A model generated the notes under the pieces. It saw only the letters and a program-made list of their open reading frames with translations, was not told the DNA's origin and ran no database searches. Of a stretch of DNA of 64,000 nt, positions 26,250 to 35,806 are shown piece by piece; position 1 is the first letter of the stretch, and each line of letters opens with the position of its first letter. Both the position numbers and the translations under genes were made by a program. Origin of the DNA: Clostridiaceae bacterium (GTDB taxonomy: Bacteria; Bacillota; Clostridia; Lachnospirales; Lachnospiraceae); NCBI GenBank assembly GCA_910575585.1, contig CAJTGF010000009.1, positions 56,493 through 120,492 on the forward strand, in the 5' to 3' direction.

Positions 26250-26519
26250 CTATCTGACAAACTTCTTTATCTTCGATCTGGGGACCAGAGCCTTAAACCC
26301 GCAGCTTTCCCCTGTGCCCGGGTCCTTTTCGCAGCACCTTTCCCACAGCCTTGTGACCGCCGCCGCCCTAAGGCCCGTAGCGCGGAAGATCTCCTTGGCC
26401 GTACGGCCTTTCAGATACAGCTCCACCGCCCTCCGCCTGGTCCTGTAAACGCACCGCTCCGCTATGGTCAGTTTTGTCTCGTCAAACTCTTCCCACTGCT
26501 CTTTTTGTACTGCCCCCAA
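26250..26519 (-). CDS. Small helix-turn-helix protein
   Basis: The 89-residue basic protein contains RRRAVELYLKGRTAKEIFRA and TGLRAAAVTRLWERCCEKDP, a helix-turn-helix of the kind found at the N-terminus of some transposases/integrases, and ends GFKALVPRSKIKKFVR. It starts at TTG 26519 with AAAGGGG about nine bases upstream, six bases after the stop of the GLUG gene, and is followed by a terminator. So it looks like a complete, expressed small gene, not debris. It may be a domesticated transposase DNA-binding domain or a local regulator. Confidence 0.55.
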   Translation of the reverse strand: MGAVQKEQWEEFDETKLTIAERCVYRTRRRAVELYLKGRTAKEIFRATGLRAAAVTRLWERCCEKDPGTGESCGFKALVPRSKIKKFVR

Positions 26520-26524
26520 CGCTG

Positions 26525-29500
26525 TCAGCCCCTTTCTTGTGCCTGTCTGTGGCTTTCTGTTTCCTCTCCTCTGTCTCCTAAGGTCGGTTTTCCCTCTTCT
26601 TCGCCCTCTTTGTCCTTACCTTGGCCGGCCGGGTCCTTTTTCTCCTTCTCTGCCTTATGGACGCCGCTTTCTCTGTCTTTTCCGTCCCCGGTCTCATCCT
26701 CTTTATCCTGGTCGGTATTTGTCCCGCCTTTCTTTTTCTTCCGTTTCTTTGCCAGGACAGCCCCCATGCCTCCAAGGACAGCCCCTATACCGGCCAAAAT
26801 CCACAATACCTGGTTTCTTTCCGGCTTAAGCACCGCAAACTCCCCGGAACCGTTCATCTCAAACACCAGATATGGGCCGTCTCTTCTGCTGTCTGCAAGG
26901 CGCAGGATCCCATCCTCCACAATGCCGATGACCGCGTCGCTGCCATACCCGTCAGCCAGCACGTGGACCGTAATCTGCTGCGGCTGGGCCACCGATTCCG
27001 GCTGCAGGACACGATATTCATACACGCCCTTTATCCGCAGTCCCTTCGGAACAACCCACACCGCCTCCATGGCCTTTAGCTCATCCTCCTGCCCTCCCTG
27101 CTTCTCCAGGGAAAGGGTGGTTCCCGGATAGAAATTGGCCTCCGCCAAAAGAACGGGCATCTTATCGTCCGAGGACGCGATGGTGGTGTTCCACGCCTTG
27201 TACTGCGCCATGACTTTCTGGTTTCCTTTTATGCAGGACAGATCCTTTTCCTCCCACTCATAGTAGTACCCGTCTTTCTGCGGCACCTGGGGGATCTCCC
27301 CCTCCGGCACGCCGGTGCCGTACTGGCAGTACACGGTCTTTAACACCTGATCCTCCACCTGGAATGTGACGGTCAGCATGCCAAATTCCTCCGGCATATC
27401 TTCCATATCCTTAAAACTCTCATAAGGCATTCCCTGGGCCTGGCCCTCATAAGTAACACCGTCCAAAGCGCCCAGATTCTCATCCACATAGAAATTGCCC
27501 TGAATGATCCCTTCCTCATCCGCGTCTCCGGCCACGCTGCCCATCCACTGCCCATCTGTGTTTACAAAAGACACCATGGAGAAATTGTCCAGAATGTCCG
27601 TTCCCCATCCCGCGATGCCTCCTGTATAGTCATTGCCGTCAATGGTACACATACTGTAGTTCCGTCTAAGAACGTAGGCGCTGCTGCCGGTGATGCCTCC
27701 CGCGTAGCTGCCGTCCCGGGCCGTGATGTCACCGAAATTCTGATTCTGGATCAACGCTCCTAAATTGGCTTTCCCCACAATGCCGCCCGCGTAATCATTG
27801 ACCACCGTAATATGCTCCTGATTCCTGCACTCCAGCACAATGGCCTTTATGTTGCGGGTCACGTTTAAGGTCCGCTCCTCCTTGGCCTCCAGATCCTGTT
27901 CCGGATCCAGGCTGGTCTCTAAGCCGATGATGCCCGCAATGCCGCCTGCCTGGTAATCCGCGGATACCTGCCCCTGGTTGGTGCAGCCGTTTACCATGCC
28001 AAGGCCCAGCCCTTCGCCTTCTAAGTCGGACACGTCCTCAAACAGCTCCCGGTCCTCCCTGGCCCGGTCCACGCCGTCGGAGATGGTTCCCCGTATCTGG
28101 TCGATCTGGTTTTCAATCTGCTGTTTCTGGCTGCGTATCTGGTTTCTGCTGTCCCGTATCCCGTCGGTCAGGGCGTCCACGCCGCCGTAAAGGGCATCGG
28201 CCTGGGCCGTCATCTCCTCGTCCATGCTGTGAAGATCCCCTCTGGCCTTATCCGTATTGACGCGGACAATATCAATCAACGTGTTGGTCTCCACCTGGAG
28301 CTGTTCTAAGTCATCCCCGAAACGCTCCGCCCCGTTTACGGCATCGGCGGGAGCGTTGGCAGCCAGCCAGGCCACCTCTGCCCGCAGCTCCTCCCCGTAT
28401 TTTGCCAGCTGCTCCAGCTGCTGAAGCCTCTTTTTCAGCCAGGCCACCAGCTGGGCAGGCTTTAGATCCTCCGCATCCCCGTCATACCCTTTATCCATCT
28501 CGGCCCGCAGATCCGCCATCTGCCCTGCCTTCTGCACAGCCGCCTGATAATGGTTCTTGGTAGCCTGGTCCATCATATCCAGATTCATGTGGTCCAGGGT
28601 GTTTTGTATCTCATTGATGGAGCGGTCCGCGTCCCGGTCAAAGCTGTCGCCTCCCTGGCGGTACACATCCTTGTAAAATCTGGCAATGTTTCGCATCCCT
28701 TCCATCTGGGCGTCGATCCGGTCCAGGTTGCCCGACGCCGTATCCCCCGCGTTTTCAATGATCCCTGACAGGGAATCGCCCATATCGGACAGCTGATCCA
28801 CCTGATTTTCCAGACTTCCGAACATATCCTCCTGGTAATCTACCGTCACATAAGGCTCAAACTGGCCCACAATGCCGCCGGTATCCTTTCTTCCCTGGAC
28901 CGTCCCGAAATTATGGCACTGGTCAATAAGCCCGCTCTGCCTCCCGGCGATACCGCCTACATTATAACCCATGTGGGGATACCCCACAGCACCGTGATTG
29001 GAGCAATTCTTTAGGTATCCTAAGGACAAACCGGCGATGCCGCCGGCATCATTGACCCGCTCCACCCGGATGCTCTCCTCCAGCCCCACGCTCCCCGCCG
29101 AAAGCTGGTCATCCGAATCGTCCGCAACCTCCTGTCCCGTGGTGTTTACGCCGCCCCGGTTGACGCAGTCCTCAATGCGCCCCTCATTATATCCGGCGAT
29201 GCCGCCTGTTTTCAGGTTGCCCGTAAGCTGGGCTTTATTCTCGCATCCGGCAATGAGCCCTGTCTCCTCATTGTACCCGACGATGCCGCCCAAAGCCTCG
29301 TGGGCCATGATCTCCCCGCTAAAAGAACAGTTCTCCACAGTCCCCCGGTTGGTCCCCGCGATGCCGCCGATGTTGGTCCTGCTGCCTCTGGGAGTAAAAG
29401 TGCCGTATACCTGGAGATCCTTCACCACCCCGGTCTGCTGCACAAACCGAAACAGCCCCAGATCGGAACCATTCTCCTTCACCGACAGCCCGATGATGGC

Positions 29501-29902
29501 GTGTCCTCTGCCGTCAAACGTGCCCGCGAACACAGGCGCCGGCTTAAAATCCGTCCCCTGCAGGTTCAGATCTGTCTCCAGGACAAAGTATCTGCCTTTG
29601 GAGTAGGATTCCGACGTGCAGTTTTGGGCAAACGCAAGAAACTCCTCCGTTGTGCGGATGGTCACGGCGCCCTCATTCTGCCCATCCCCCTGGGCCGCCT
29701 CTGCCGCCCCGTAATCATCCAAAACCTCTGTGTCCTCCCCGTTCTCCTGCTGTACCGTCTGGGGCGCAGCCCATGCTTTTATGCCCCACGGTCTTTGCCC
29801 CGCGGATCCCGCTATGCCTGACGCCGCCAAAACAGCGGCCATGACGGCAGCCCCGCTTTTACGGCCCCGGCGGTTTTTTTGCCCTCTTTCTCGATTCTTC
29901 AT
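26525..29902 (-). CDS. Large surface protein with GLUG repeats, coiled-coil middle and C-terminal membrane anchor
   Basis: The 1125-residue protein has a basic N-terminus and signal peptide (GAAVMAAVLAASGIAGSAG). GLUG-type repeats run from about 95 to 350 and again from about 640 to 800. Typical units are GGIAGTNRGTVENCSFSG, GGIAGYNEGRIEDCVNRG and GGIVGKANLGALIQNQNFG. Between them lies a helical, probably coiled-coil segment (about 370-640). A helix at VLWILAGIGAVLGGMGAVLA anchors it, with a highly charged cytoplasmic tail. It follows the MMPL pump gene by three bases, so the two are surely co-expressed. I infer an extracellular partner or adaptor role. Confidence 0.7.
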   Translation of the reverse strand: MKNRERGQKNRRGRKSGAAVMAAVLAASGIAGSAGQRPWGIKAWAAPQTVQQENGEDTEVLDDYGAAEAAQGDGQNEGAVTIRTTEEFLAFAQNCTSESYSKGRYFVLETDLNLQGTDFKPAPVFAGTFDGRGHAIIGLSVKENGSDLGLFRFVQQTGVVKDLQVYGTFTPRGSRTNIGGIAGTNRGTVENCSFSGEIMAHEALGGIVGYNEETGLIAGCENKAQLTGNLKTGGIAGYNEGRIEDCVNRGGVNTTGQEVADDSDDQLSAGSVGLEESIRVERVNDAGGIAGLSLGYLKNCSNHGAVGYPHMGYNVGGIAGRQSGLIDQCHNFGTVQGRKDTGGIVGQFEPYVTVDYQEDMFGSLENQVDQLSDMGDSLSGIIENAGDTASGNLDRIDAQMEGMRNIARFYKDVYRQGGDSFDRDADRSINEIQNTLDHMNLDMMDQATKNHYQAAVQKAGQMADLRAEMDKGYDGDAEDLKPAQLVAWLKKRLQQLEQLAKYGEELRAEVAWLAANAPADAVNGAERFGDDLEQLQVETNTLIDIVRVNTDKARGDLHSMDEEMTAQADALYGGVDALTDGIRDSRNQIRSQKQQIENQIDQIRGTISDGVDRAREDRELFEDVSDLEGEGLGLGMVNGCTNQGQVSADYQAGGIAGIIGLETSLDPEQDLEAKEERTLNVTRNIKAIVLECRNQEHITVVNDYAGGIVGKANLGALIQNQNFGDITARDGSYAGGITGSSAYVLRRNYSMCTIDGNDYTGGIAGWGTDILDNFSMVSFVNTDGQWMGSVAGDADEEGIIQGNFYVDENLGALDGVTYEGQAQGMPYESFKDMEDMPEEFGMLTVTFQVEDQVLKTVYCQYGTGVPEGEIPQVPQKDGYYYEWEEKDLSCIKGNQKVMAQYKAWNTTIASSDDKMPVLLAEANFYPGTTLSLEKQGGQEDELKAMEAVWVVPKGLRIKGVYEYRVLQPESVAQPQQITVHVLADGYGSDAVIGIVEDGILRLADSRRDGPYLVFEMNGSGEFAVLKPERNQVLWILAGIGAVLGGMGAVLAKKRKKKKGGTNTDQDKEDETGDGKDRESGVHKAEKEKKDPAGQGKDKEGEEEGKPTLGDRGEETESHRQAQERG

Positions 29903-29905
29903 ATC

Positions 29906-32236
29906 CTACGCCTCCTTCTCCTGTCCCAGCTTTACCGCTTTGGTAAGCTCCGTCTTGTCAATCAGCCTGTCACCTACAAGCAGAAGCTGAGGCAGCACCG
30001 TCATAACCAGAATGATGGAAATCAATGTGCCTCTTCCCAGCACCTTGCCCAGGGACGCGATGACCGCGTTGTTGGTCAGATACCCGATGACAAACCCTGC
30101 GCTGGTCAGTATGGTCCCCGAAGTAATGATGGTGGGGAACGCCTCGTTAAGAGACTGCGCCACTGCCGCTTTCCTGTCCGGTATCCCTTTGCGCAGATCC
30201 AGATACCGGCTGGTAATGACGATGGCATAATCAATGGTAGCGCCCATCTGGATGGAGCTGACCACCAGATAACTTAAGAAATACATGGTGCTGCCTGTTA
30301 AATAGGGCATGGAAAAATTAATCCAGATGCTCCCCTGTATGGTCAGTACCAGCAAAAACGGCAGACCTGCCGACTGGAACGTAAACAAAAGGATAACGCC
30401 CACAAACAGGGCGGTCAGCACGCTGATGATTACATTGTCCCGCTCAAAAGACGTGCTGAGATCATAGTTGCTGGTGGCATCGCCTACCACGTAAACCTCG
30501 TCATAGTACTCCAGGGCAATGTCCCGTATCCGGTCAATGGTGGCAAAGGTGTCGGCGCCTTCCACGGCTCCTCTTAAAGTAAACACCAGCCTGTCATAGT
30601 TCTCTCCCTCCAGCTGCTTCCTGGCGTCGCAAACCGCCTTGTAAAGGTCGTCGATCTCATCCGACATCTCCTCGTCAAACTCAATGCCGCCCTTCTCCTT
30701 CTGCTGATAGATAAAATCGATCATATCAATGATGGACACCCGGTAATCGTCCAGATTCTTCATAAACGCGCTGTACTGCTCCCTGTCAAAGGCATAGAAC
30801 TGGTACAAAACCCGCACCAGATCCAGATCCACCCCGGCTACCTCCGAGAAATCCCTGGGACCCAGTTTATCCACCAAAATGTATTTCCCGTCGTCGCTGA
30901 CCTCCACATTGGCCAGCCCCAGAGCCGTATCCACCTCCTCCATAGCCTCCAATCGCTTTAGTATCCGCCCCTCCTTCTCATAGTCCCCCTTAGGAAGCAC
31001 GATGGCCATGGTATTGGTCACCTCAAAAGTCTCCCCGATCCGCTCCTTAGAAGCCAGAAACTCGTTCTTTTTGCTGGACTCAATGGAGTTGATATCATAT
31101 ATGTAAGGGCATCTTCCGGAAAAGACGCTTGCTCCCGCCACGATCACCAGGAAAATGGGGATCCCGATAAAACGCAGCTTTACCACCATCTTCCCCCAGA
31201 AATTGATGGTAGGCACGAAATTCTGATGCACGGTCCTGTCAATGGCCTTGGAGAACATGACAATAAGCGCCGGCATCAGAAGGAACACTGTCAAAAGGCT
31301 TATGATAATGGCCTTGGTCAGCACGCTCCCCAGATCCATGCCGATGCCGAACTGCATAAACATCAGCGCGATCATGCCGGACACCGTCGTAAGGCTTGAG
31401 GAAGAGATCTCCGGAATGGCCTTGCTAAGGGCCACCGTAACGGCCTCAATGGTTTCCTTATCCTCATGCTCCTCCATAAACCGGTGGAACAGGATAATGG
31501 CGTAATCAATGGCAAGAGCCAGCTGCAAAACCGCTCCCACCGCGTTGGTCACAAAGGAGATTTCCCCAAACCAGTAGTTGGTCCCCATGTTGATCAGCGC
31601 CGCCACGCCGAATACGGACAAAAAGATCACGATCTCCATGTAGGTCTTGGAGGTAAACAGCAGCACCACCAGGATAATAAGCACTACGATCACCACGATC
31701 ACCTTCATGTCTGCCTTTAAGGAGGCCGCGTCGTCCTTATCCACCGTGGTGTACACATAGGAGGGATACCCGGTCAGCTCCTCTCTTACCTGGACCATGG
31801 CGGCCTGGGACAGCTCTGTGTCTTCCTCCTCCTCAAACGTCAGGGTGTACAGCGCACTGGCATCCCTGTAATAGTCCCCGATCTCCTGGCCGTCATAAGC
31901 GCTGTCTTCTTCATCGTAGAAAGACACCGCCGAGATGCCCTTGATCTTCTCCATCTCCTCCGCCAGAGCCAAAGCTCTGTCATACGTAATATTGCTGACC
32001 AGCACCTTGGCGGACCCGAAGGTGGTAAACTCCTCATTCATGATATCCAGTCCCTGTCTGGTCTCCGTGCTCTCCGGAAGATACTCCGTCAGATCGTCCA
32101 CCACTGCCACCTTGGGGATGCATATGACGCTGTAAACACACGCCAGGATAAACAGGGCGATAAACGCCTTTCTCTTATTCACGATAAACCTTGCCAGTTT
32201 CATCATGAAACTTTCAGAAGTTTTCTTCTCTCCCAT
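29906..32236 (-). CDS. RND-superfamily (MMPL-like) membrane transporter
   Basis: The 776-residue protein has two halves, each with one helix, an external loop and five clustered helices. The halves carry AIDYAIILFHRFMEEHEDKE and ATIDYAIVITSRYLDLRKG, the paired motifs with the intramembrane aspartate used for proton coupling. Other MMPL cues are GMIALMFMQFGIGMDLG and SAGFVIGYLTNNAVIASLG. In monoderm bacteria such pumps move lipids or hydrophobic compounds; the substrate is unknown. It is first in an operon with the GLUG protein and the HTH gene, divergent from a TetR regulator. Confidence 0.88.
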   Translation of the reverse strand: MGEKKTSESFMMKLARFIVNKRKAFIALFILACVYSVICIPKVAVVDDLTEYLPESTETRQGLDIMNEEFTTFGSAKVLVSNITYDRALALAEEMEKIKGISAVSFYDEEDSAYDGQEIGDYYRDASALYTLTFEEEEDTELSQAAMVQVREELTGYPSYVYTTVDKDDAASLKADMKVIVVIVVLIILVVLLFTSKTYMEIVIFLSVFGVAALINMGTNYWFGEISFVTNAVGAVLQLALAIDYAIILFHRFMEEHEDKETIEAVTVALSKAIPEISSSSLTTVSGMIALMFMQFGIGMDLGSVLTKAIIISLLTVFLLMPALIVMFSKAIDRTVHQNFVPTINFWGKMVVKLRFIGIPIFLVIVAGASVFSGRCPYIYDINSIESSKKNEFLASKERIGETFEVTNTMAIVLPKGDYEKEGRILKRLEAMEEVDTALGLANVEVSDDGKYILVDKLGPRDFSEVAGVDLDLVRVLYQFYAFDREQYSAFMKNLDDYRVSIIDMIDFIYQQKEKGGIEFDEEMSDEIDDLYKAVCDARKQLEGENYDRLVFTLRGAVEGADTFATIDRIRDIALEYYDEVYVVGDATSNYDLSTSFERDNVIISVLTALFVGVILLFTFQSAGLPFLLVLTIQGSIWINFSMPYLTGSTMYFLSYLVVSSIQMGATIDYAIVITSRYLDLRKGIPDRKAAVAQSLNEAFPTIITSGTILTSAGFVIGYLTNNAVIASLGKVLGRGTLISIILVMTVLPQLLLVGDRLIDKTELTKAVKLGQEKEA

Positions 32237-32266
32237 CTTTCCCTTGCCCTTTCCTGAAATTAAATT

Positions 32267-32309
32267 TTATCATTTCCACCGGCGGTCAATGCCCCGCCGG
32301 AAATGATAA
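32267..32309. promoter_or_regulatory. Inverted repeat in the divergent MMPL-tetR region, likely operator
   Basis: TTATCATTTCC and its inverted copy GGAAATGATAA flank CGGCGG/CCGCCG arms, making a 16-base imperfect dyad around an 8-base centre, 31 bases upstream of the pump start. No T-run follows, so an operator for the divergent TetR protein is more likely than a terminator. Confidence 0.5.
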
Positions 32310-32430
32310 CCTTGCCATATTATGTACAATTATGGTAAAATATTCAAGCATCACTTTCCCCCGATCTGACCCAAATGGGACAGATCCCGCAAAAGTGTCC
32401 ATTTTTACACAAATAAGGAGTTTTCATAGA

Positions 32431-33006
32431 ATGGGATCTACCGAAAAAAAAGAAAAGATATCCACAAGAAGAACGTATCTCCTCCTAAGCCGGGCGCTCT
32501 TTGCCCTTCTGGAGGAGACCCCCTTTGAAAAGATTACCCTGACTCAGCTGTGCGACGCGTCCTTGGTCCCCCGCTCCACCTTTTACCGGTATTTTGAGGA
32601 TAAGTACGATCTGCTGTACTACTGCCTCCAGACCTTCTTTGACACCGTCCGTCTGGACAAAGACATTATGTACTTAAAAGACGGCAAAGGCCAGGCTTTT
32701 GTGGACAAGCTGATCTCTGTCATGGATCAAAACAGAGAGTCCTTTGGAAAGATCTGCCAGACCAACAAAAACGGGATATTCATGGATATTCTCCGCAACT
32801 ATCTGATCCAGATCTTTGAACAGATCCTGGGCCAGCTGGAGGAAGAAGGCTGCAGATTAAAAATCAGCCAGCCGGTCTTTACCTACCTGCTGGCTGATCT
32901 GTATATCAGTATGGCCAAGTGCTATCTGGAAATCGAACACCAATGCCCGCCGAAAGCATTTGCCCGCGACGTATGCCTGTTTGCGGTCCGGGATTTTTTC
33001 GCGTGA
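32431..33006 (+). CDS. TetR/AcrR-family transcriptional regulator
   Basis: The 191-residue protein begins MGSTEKKEKISTRRTYLLLS. Its HTH is TPFEKITLTQLCDASLVPRS followed by TFYRYFEDKYDLL. The C-terminal ligand domain (about 75-190) has no recognised specificity. I chose the ATG at 32431, ten bases after AAGGAG; a longer frame from 32332 has no ribosome binding site. It is transcribed away from the pump operon and likely represses it. Confidence 0.85.
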   Translation: MGSTEKKEKISTRRTYLLLSRALFALLEETPFEKITLTQLCDASLVPRSTFYRYFEDKYDLLYYCLQTFFDTVRLDKDIMYLKDGKGQAFVDKLISVMDQNRESFGKICQTNKNGIFMDILRNYLIQIFEQILGQLEEEGCRLKISQPVFTYLLADLYISMAKCYLEIEHQCPPKAFARDVCLFAVRDFFA

Positions 33007-33017
33007 TCCCATCTGGA

Positions 33018-35771
33018 TCACGCAATGATCCGGTTAAGAGCCTCAAACAGCAGATCCACGTCTACCGGCTTGGCGATATGGCCGTTCATGCCGCTTCGCA
33101 TGGCCTCCTGCTTATCCTCCTCAAAAGCATTGGCCGTCATAGCCAGGATAGGGATGCTGCACAGCTGGGGATCCGCCAGCTGCCGTATCGTCCTGGTGGC
33201 CTCGTACCCGTTCATCACCGGCATCTGCACGTCCATCAGGATCAGCCGGTAATACCCCGGTCCCGCCTTTTTATACATATCCACGGCCATCTGTCCGTCA
33301 CAGGCCACATCCACCAAAAGGCCCGCCTCCTCTAATATCGCCACGGCGATCTCCTGATTTAGTTCATTGTCCTCCACAAGAAGGAGCCGGCATCCCCGTG
33401 GTCCCGCAAATCCCGTTCCCGTCTCTTTTGGGGCTGTCTCCTGCGGGCTGATCTCCTCCTCTTTCTGACACAGACGGAACGCGAAGGTGACCGTGATCTT
33501 CGTCCCCTCCCCTTTTTTGCTCTTTACCTCAATGGCTCCGTTCATCATGTCCACAATGTTCTTGGTAATGGCCATTCCCAGCCCGGTGCCTGCGATGCCG
33601 CTTAAGGTCGTGGTATTCTCCCGCTCAAAGGGCTCGAAGATATGCTTCACAAACTCCTGGCTCATGCCGATGCCCGTATCCTCAATGCAAAACTCAAAAT
33701 TGGCGCTGCCTGCAACGGCCCCCGGCTTCTCCGCAACGGTTATGACCACCTTTCCGCCTTTCTCGGTGAACCTTACGGCATTGCCCACCAGATTTAAGAG
33801 CACCTGATTCAGCCGCAGGCTGTCACAGTAAATATCAGGATGCGCCAGACCGCCGGTCTCCACCTCCATGGTCAGATCCTTTTCCAGGGCCTCCGACTGC
33901 AGCAAGTTCTTCACATCCCCGATCACGTCCAAAAGCCGGCAGGGCTTTTCATCCAGCTCCAGCTTTCCGCTCTCAATGCGGCTCATATCCAGGATGTTAT
34001 TGATCAGGCTCAAAAGGAGTTTTCCCGACGAGGTGATCTTTCCTAAATAATCCTCCACCCTGGCCTTATCCTCCATGTGGTCCGCCGCCAGGGAGGCAAA
34101 TCCCACGATGGCGTTCATGGGAGTGCGGATATCATGGGACATGTTGGACAAAAAGAGACTCTTGGCCCTGCTGGCGCGGCGGGCCTGCAAAAGAGCATCC
34201 TCCAAAAGGGCATTCCTCTTCATCCCGTCCCGTATCTCCTCGTCCACGCTGCGAAATCCCAGAACAATGCCAAAATTTTTATCCTGGCTTCCTATGTATA
34301 CCACCTTTACCTGAAAATACCGTATCTCTCCCGATACCACGGCCCGGTAGTTTACATAGTCCAGCCGTCTGTCCGCCGCCTTAGCCCGCAGCCGCTCCAC
34401 GTCAAAGAACTGCCGCATCGTTTCCTTGTCATCCTCATGGACAAACCCGTCGATATAACCGGCCACGCTGTCCGCAAGATCCGCCTCCCCCTTAAAAGCC
34501 AGGCCGAACGCCTGCCCCTCCTGGTCGTCGGCTCTAAGAATCCTTCCTATGCCTGTGGCCAGATTGAAAAAGCACACAAGGCTGTACTCCATGCTCAGAG
34601 CCTGGATCAGCTGGGAATGATACTTTTCCTTCTGCCTTTCCTTCAGCTTCTGCGCCGTGCAGTCCAAAAGGAACCGCTGGTACACCAATTCCCCGTTCTC
34701 CTCTAAAAGCTTTACATTGCCCATAACATAGAGCAGTTCTCCGTCCTTGTGGCGGATCCGGTACTCCACCGCCACGGTCTCCCCCACCCGGGTAAGCCCT
34801 AAGATAGCCTGGCGCAGCTTGCGCTTATCCTCTGTCACCACCGACGATGCCACCATGTCAAACCCGTCGGTAGCCATCTCCCACAAACTGTCATATCCCA
34901 GGATCTCCAAAGCTGCCCGGTTGGCGCTCAGGATCCGCTTGCCGTCGGCAGAATGGCGCATCACCCCGCAGTCTATGGTGGTGAAGATGGTCTCCAGCGT
35001 CTGATTCTTATTTATGATCTCCTGCTCATAGCCCCGCTCCTGAGTAATATCTATGGCAACCCCCATGGTCCCCATGACGCTGCCGTCCAGATTATACAGC
35101 GGCGACTTGTAGATGCTTAACAGTTTTAAGCCGTCTCCCGTCTTGATCGTCTCCTCGGAGATGCAGGTCTCGCCCTTGGCCATAACCTCCATCTCCGACT
35201 GGATGCAGGCCGGGTCATCCTCCAGCACATCCCAGATGTAGGCATGTCCCTGGCCCTCCACCTGATCCTTTCTCTTGTTCACCGCCTTACAGAAACTGTC
35301 ATTTACCTTTTCATGGACCCCTTCCTTATTCTTAAACCAGATCAGGTTGGGGCTGCTGTTGATGGCAGTCTCCAGAAACTGGCTGGTCTCCTGGTGATCC
35401 GCCTCCAGAATACGTCCTTTCTGCCACCGGAAGAACCGAAACCGCGTCTCCTCCAGAGACATGGGCGTGATCCACACATCCTTTATCTGCCACAGCCACT
35501 GCTCCACAAGAGGCATCTGATCCTTGTCTGCCAAAACGATAAGCTCGGTCTTCCATTTCTTTGCCGTCGTCAGGCCGTCTAACAGCTCCGTAACGTCCCC
35601 GTTTCGCAGATTCGCCACGATAACATCCGCTTTTGCGGCCTCATCCTCCCAAAATCCCCTGCTCTCATGAAATTCATAAGTAAAATTTTCCGGCGGAGCC
35701 ATGCTCTGGATAAGCTCCAGCTCCCTGCATGGCTGGCCAATCAAATAAAATGAAACATGGCAATGATACAT
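33018..35771 (-). CDS. Hybrid sensor histidine kinase with PAS domains and C-terminal receiver
   Basis: The 917-residue soluble kinase has an N-terminal receiver-like region without clear phosphoacceptor (1-110) and PAS domains near 125-250 (SSPNLIWFKNKEGVHEKVN), 255-380 and 390-515. The histidine box is SNMSHDIRTPMNAIVGFASL, the ATP-binding N box NLVGNAVRFTEKGG, and the G boxes EDTGIGMS and GTGLGMAI. A receiver at about 795-915 has LLLVEDNELNQE, LILMDVQMPVMNG and AKPVD. No membrane segment is seen, so it senses internal signals. No output regulator lies adjacent. Confidence 0.9.
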   Translation of the reverse strand: MYHCHVSFYLIGQPCRELELIQSMAPPENFTYEFHESRGFWEDEAAKADVIVANLRNGDVTELLDGLTTAKKWKTELIVLADKDQMPLVEQWLWQIKDVWITPMSLEETRFRFFRWQKGRILEADHQETSQFLETAINSSPNLIWFKNKEGVHEKVNDSFCKAVNKRKDQVEGQGHAYIWDVLEDDPACIQSEMEVMAKGETCISEETIKTGDGLKLLSIYKSPLYNLDGSVMGTMGVAIDITQERGYEQEIINKNQTLETIFTTIDCGVMRHSADGKRILSANRAALEILGYDSLWEMATDGFDMVASSVVTEDKRKLRQAILGLTRVGETVAVEYRIRHKDGELLYVMGNVKLLEENGELVYQRFLLDCTAQKLKERQKEKYHSQLIQALSMEYSLVCFFNLATGIGRILRADDQEGQAFGLAFKGEADLADSVAGYIDGFVHEDDKETMRQFFDVERLRAKAADRRLDYVNYRAVVSGEIRYFQVKVVYIGSQDKNFGIVLGFRSVDEEIRDGMKRNALLEDALLQARRASRAKSLFLSNMSHDIRTPMNAIVGFASLAADHMEDKARVEDYLGKITSSGKLLLSLINNILDMSRIESGKLELDEKPCRLLDVIGDVKNLLQSEALEKDLTMEVETGGLAHPDIYCDSLRLNQVLLNLVGNAVRFTEKGGKVVITVAEKPGAVAGSANFEFCIEDTGIGMSQEFVKHIFEPFERENTTTLSGIAGTGLGMAITKNIVDMMNGAIEVKSKKGEGTKITVTFAFRLCQKEEEISPQETAPKETGTGFAGPRGCRLLLVEDNELNQEIAVAILEEAGLLVDVACDGQMAVDMYKKAGPGYYRLILMDVQMPVMNGYEATRTIRQLADPQLCSIPILAMTANAFEEDKQEAMRSGMNGHIAKPVDVDLLFEALNRIIA

Positions 35772-35806
35772 GCGCCTTCTCCTCCTTAGGTCTTTGCCAT
35801 ATATTG

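Noticed and set aside
26142..27131. Plus-strand 329-codon frame opposite the GLUG and HTH genes
   Set aside because: Serine/proline-rich shadow of a well-supported gene, no start signals.
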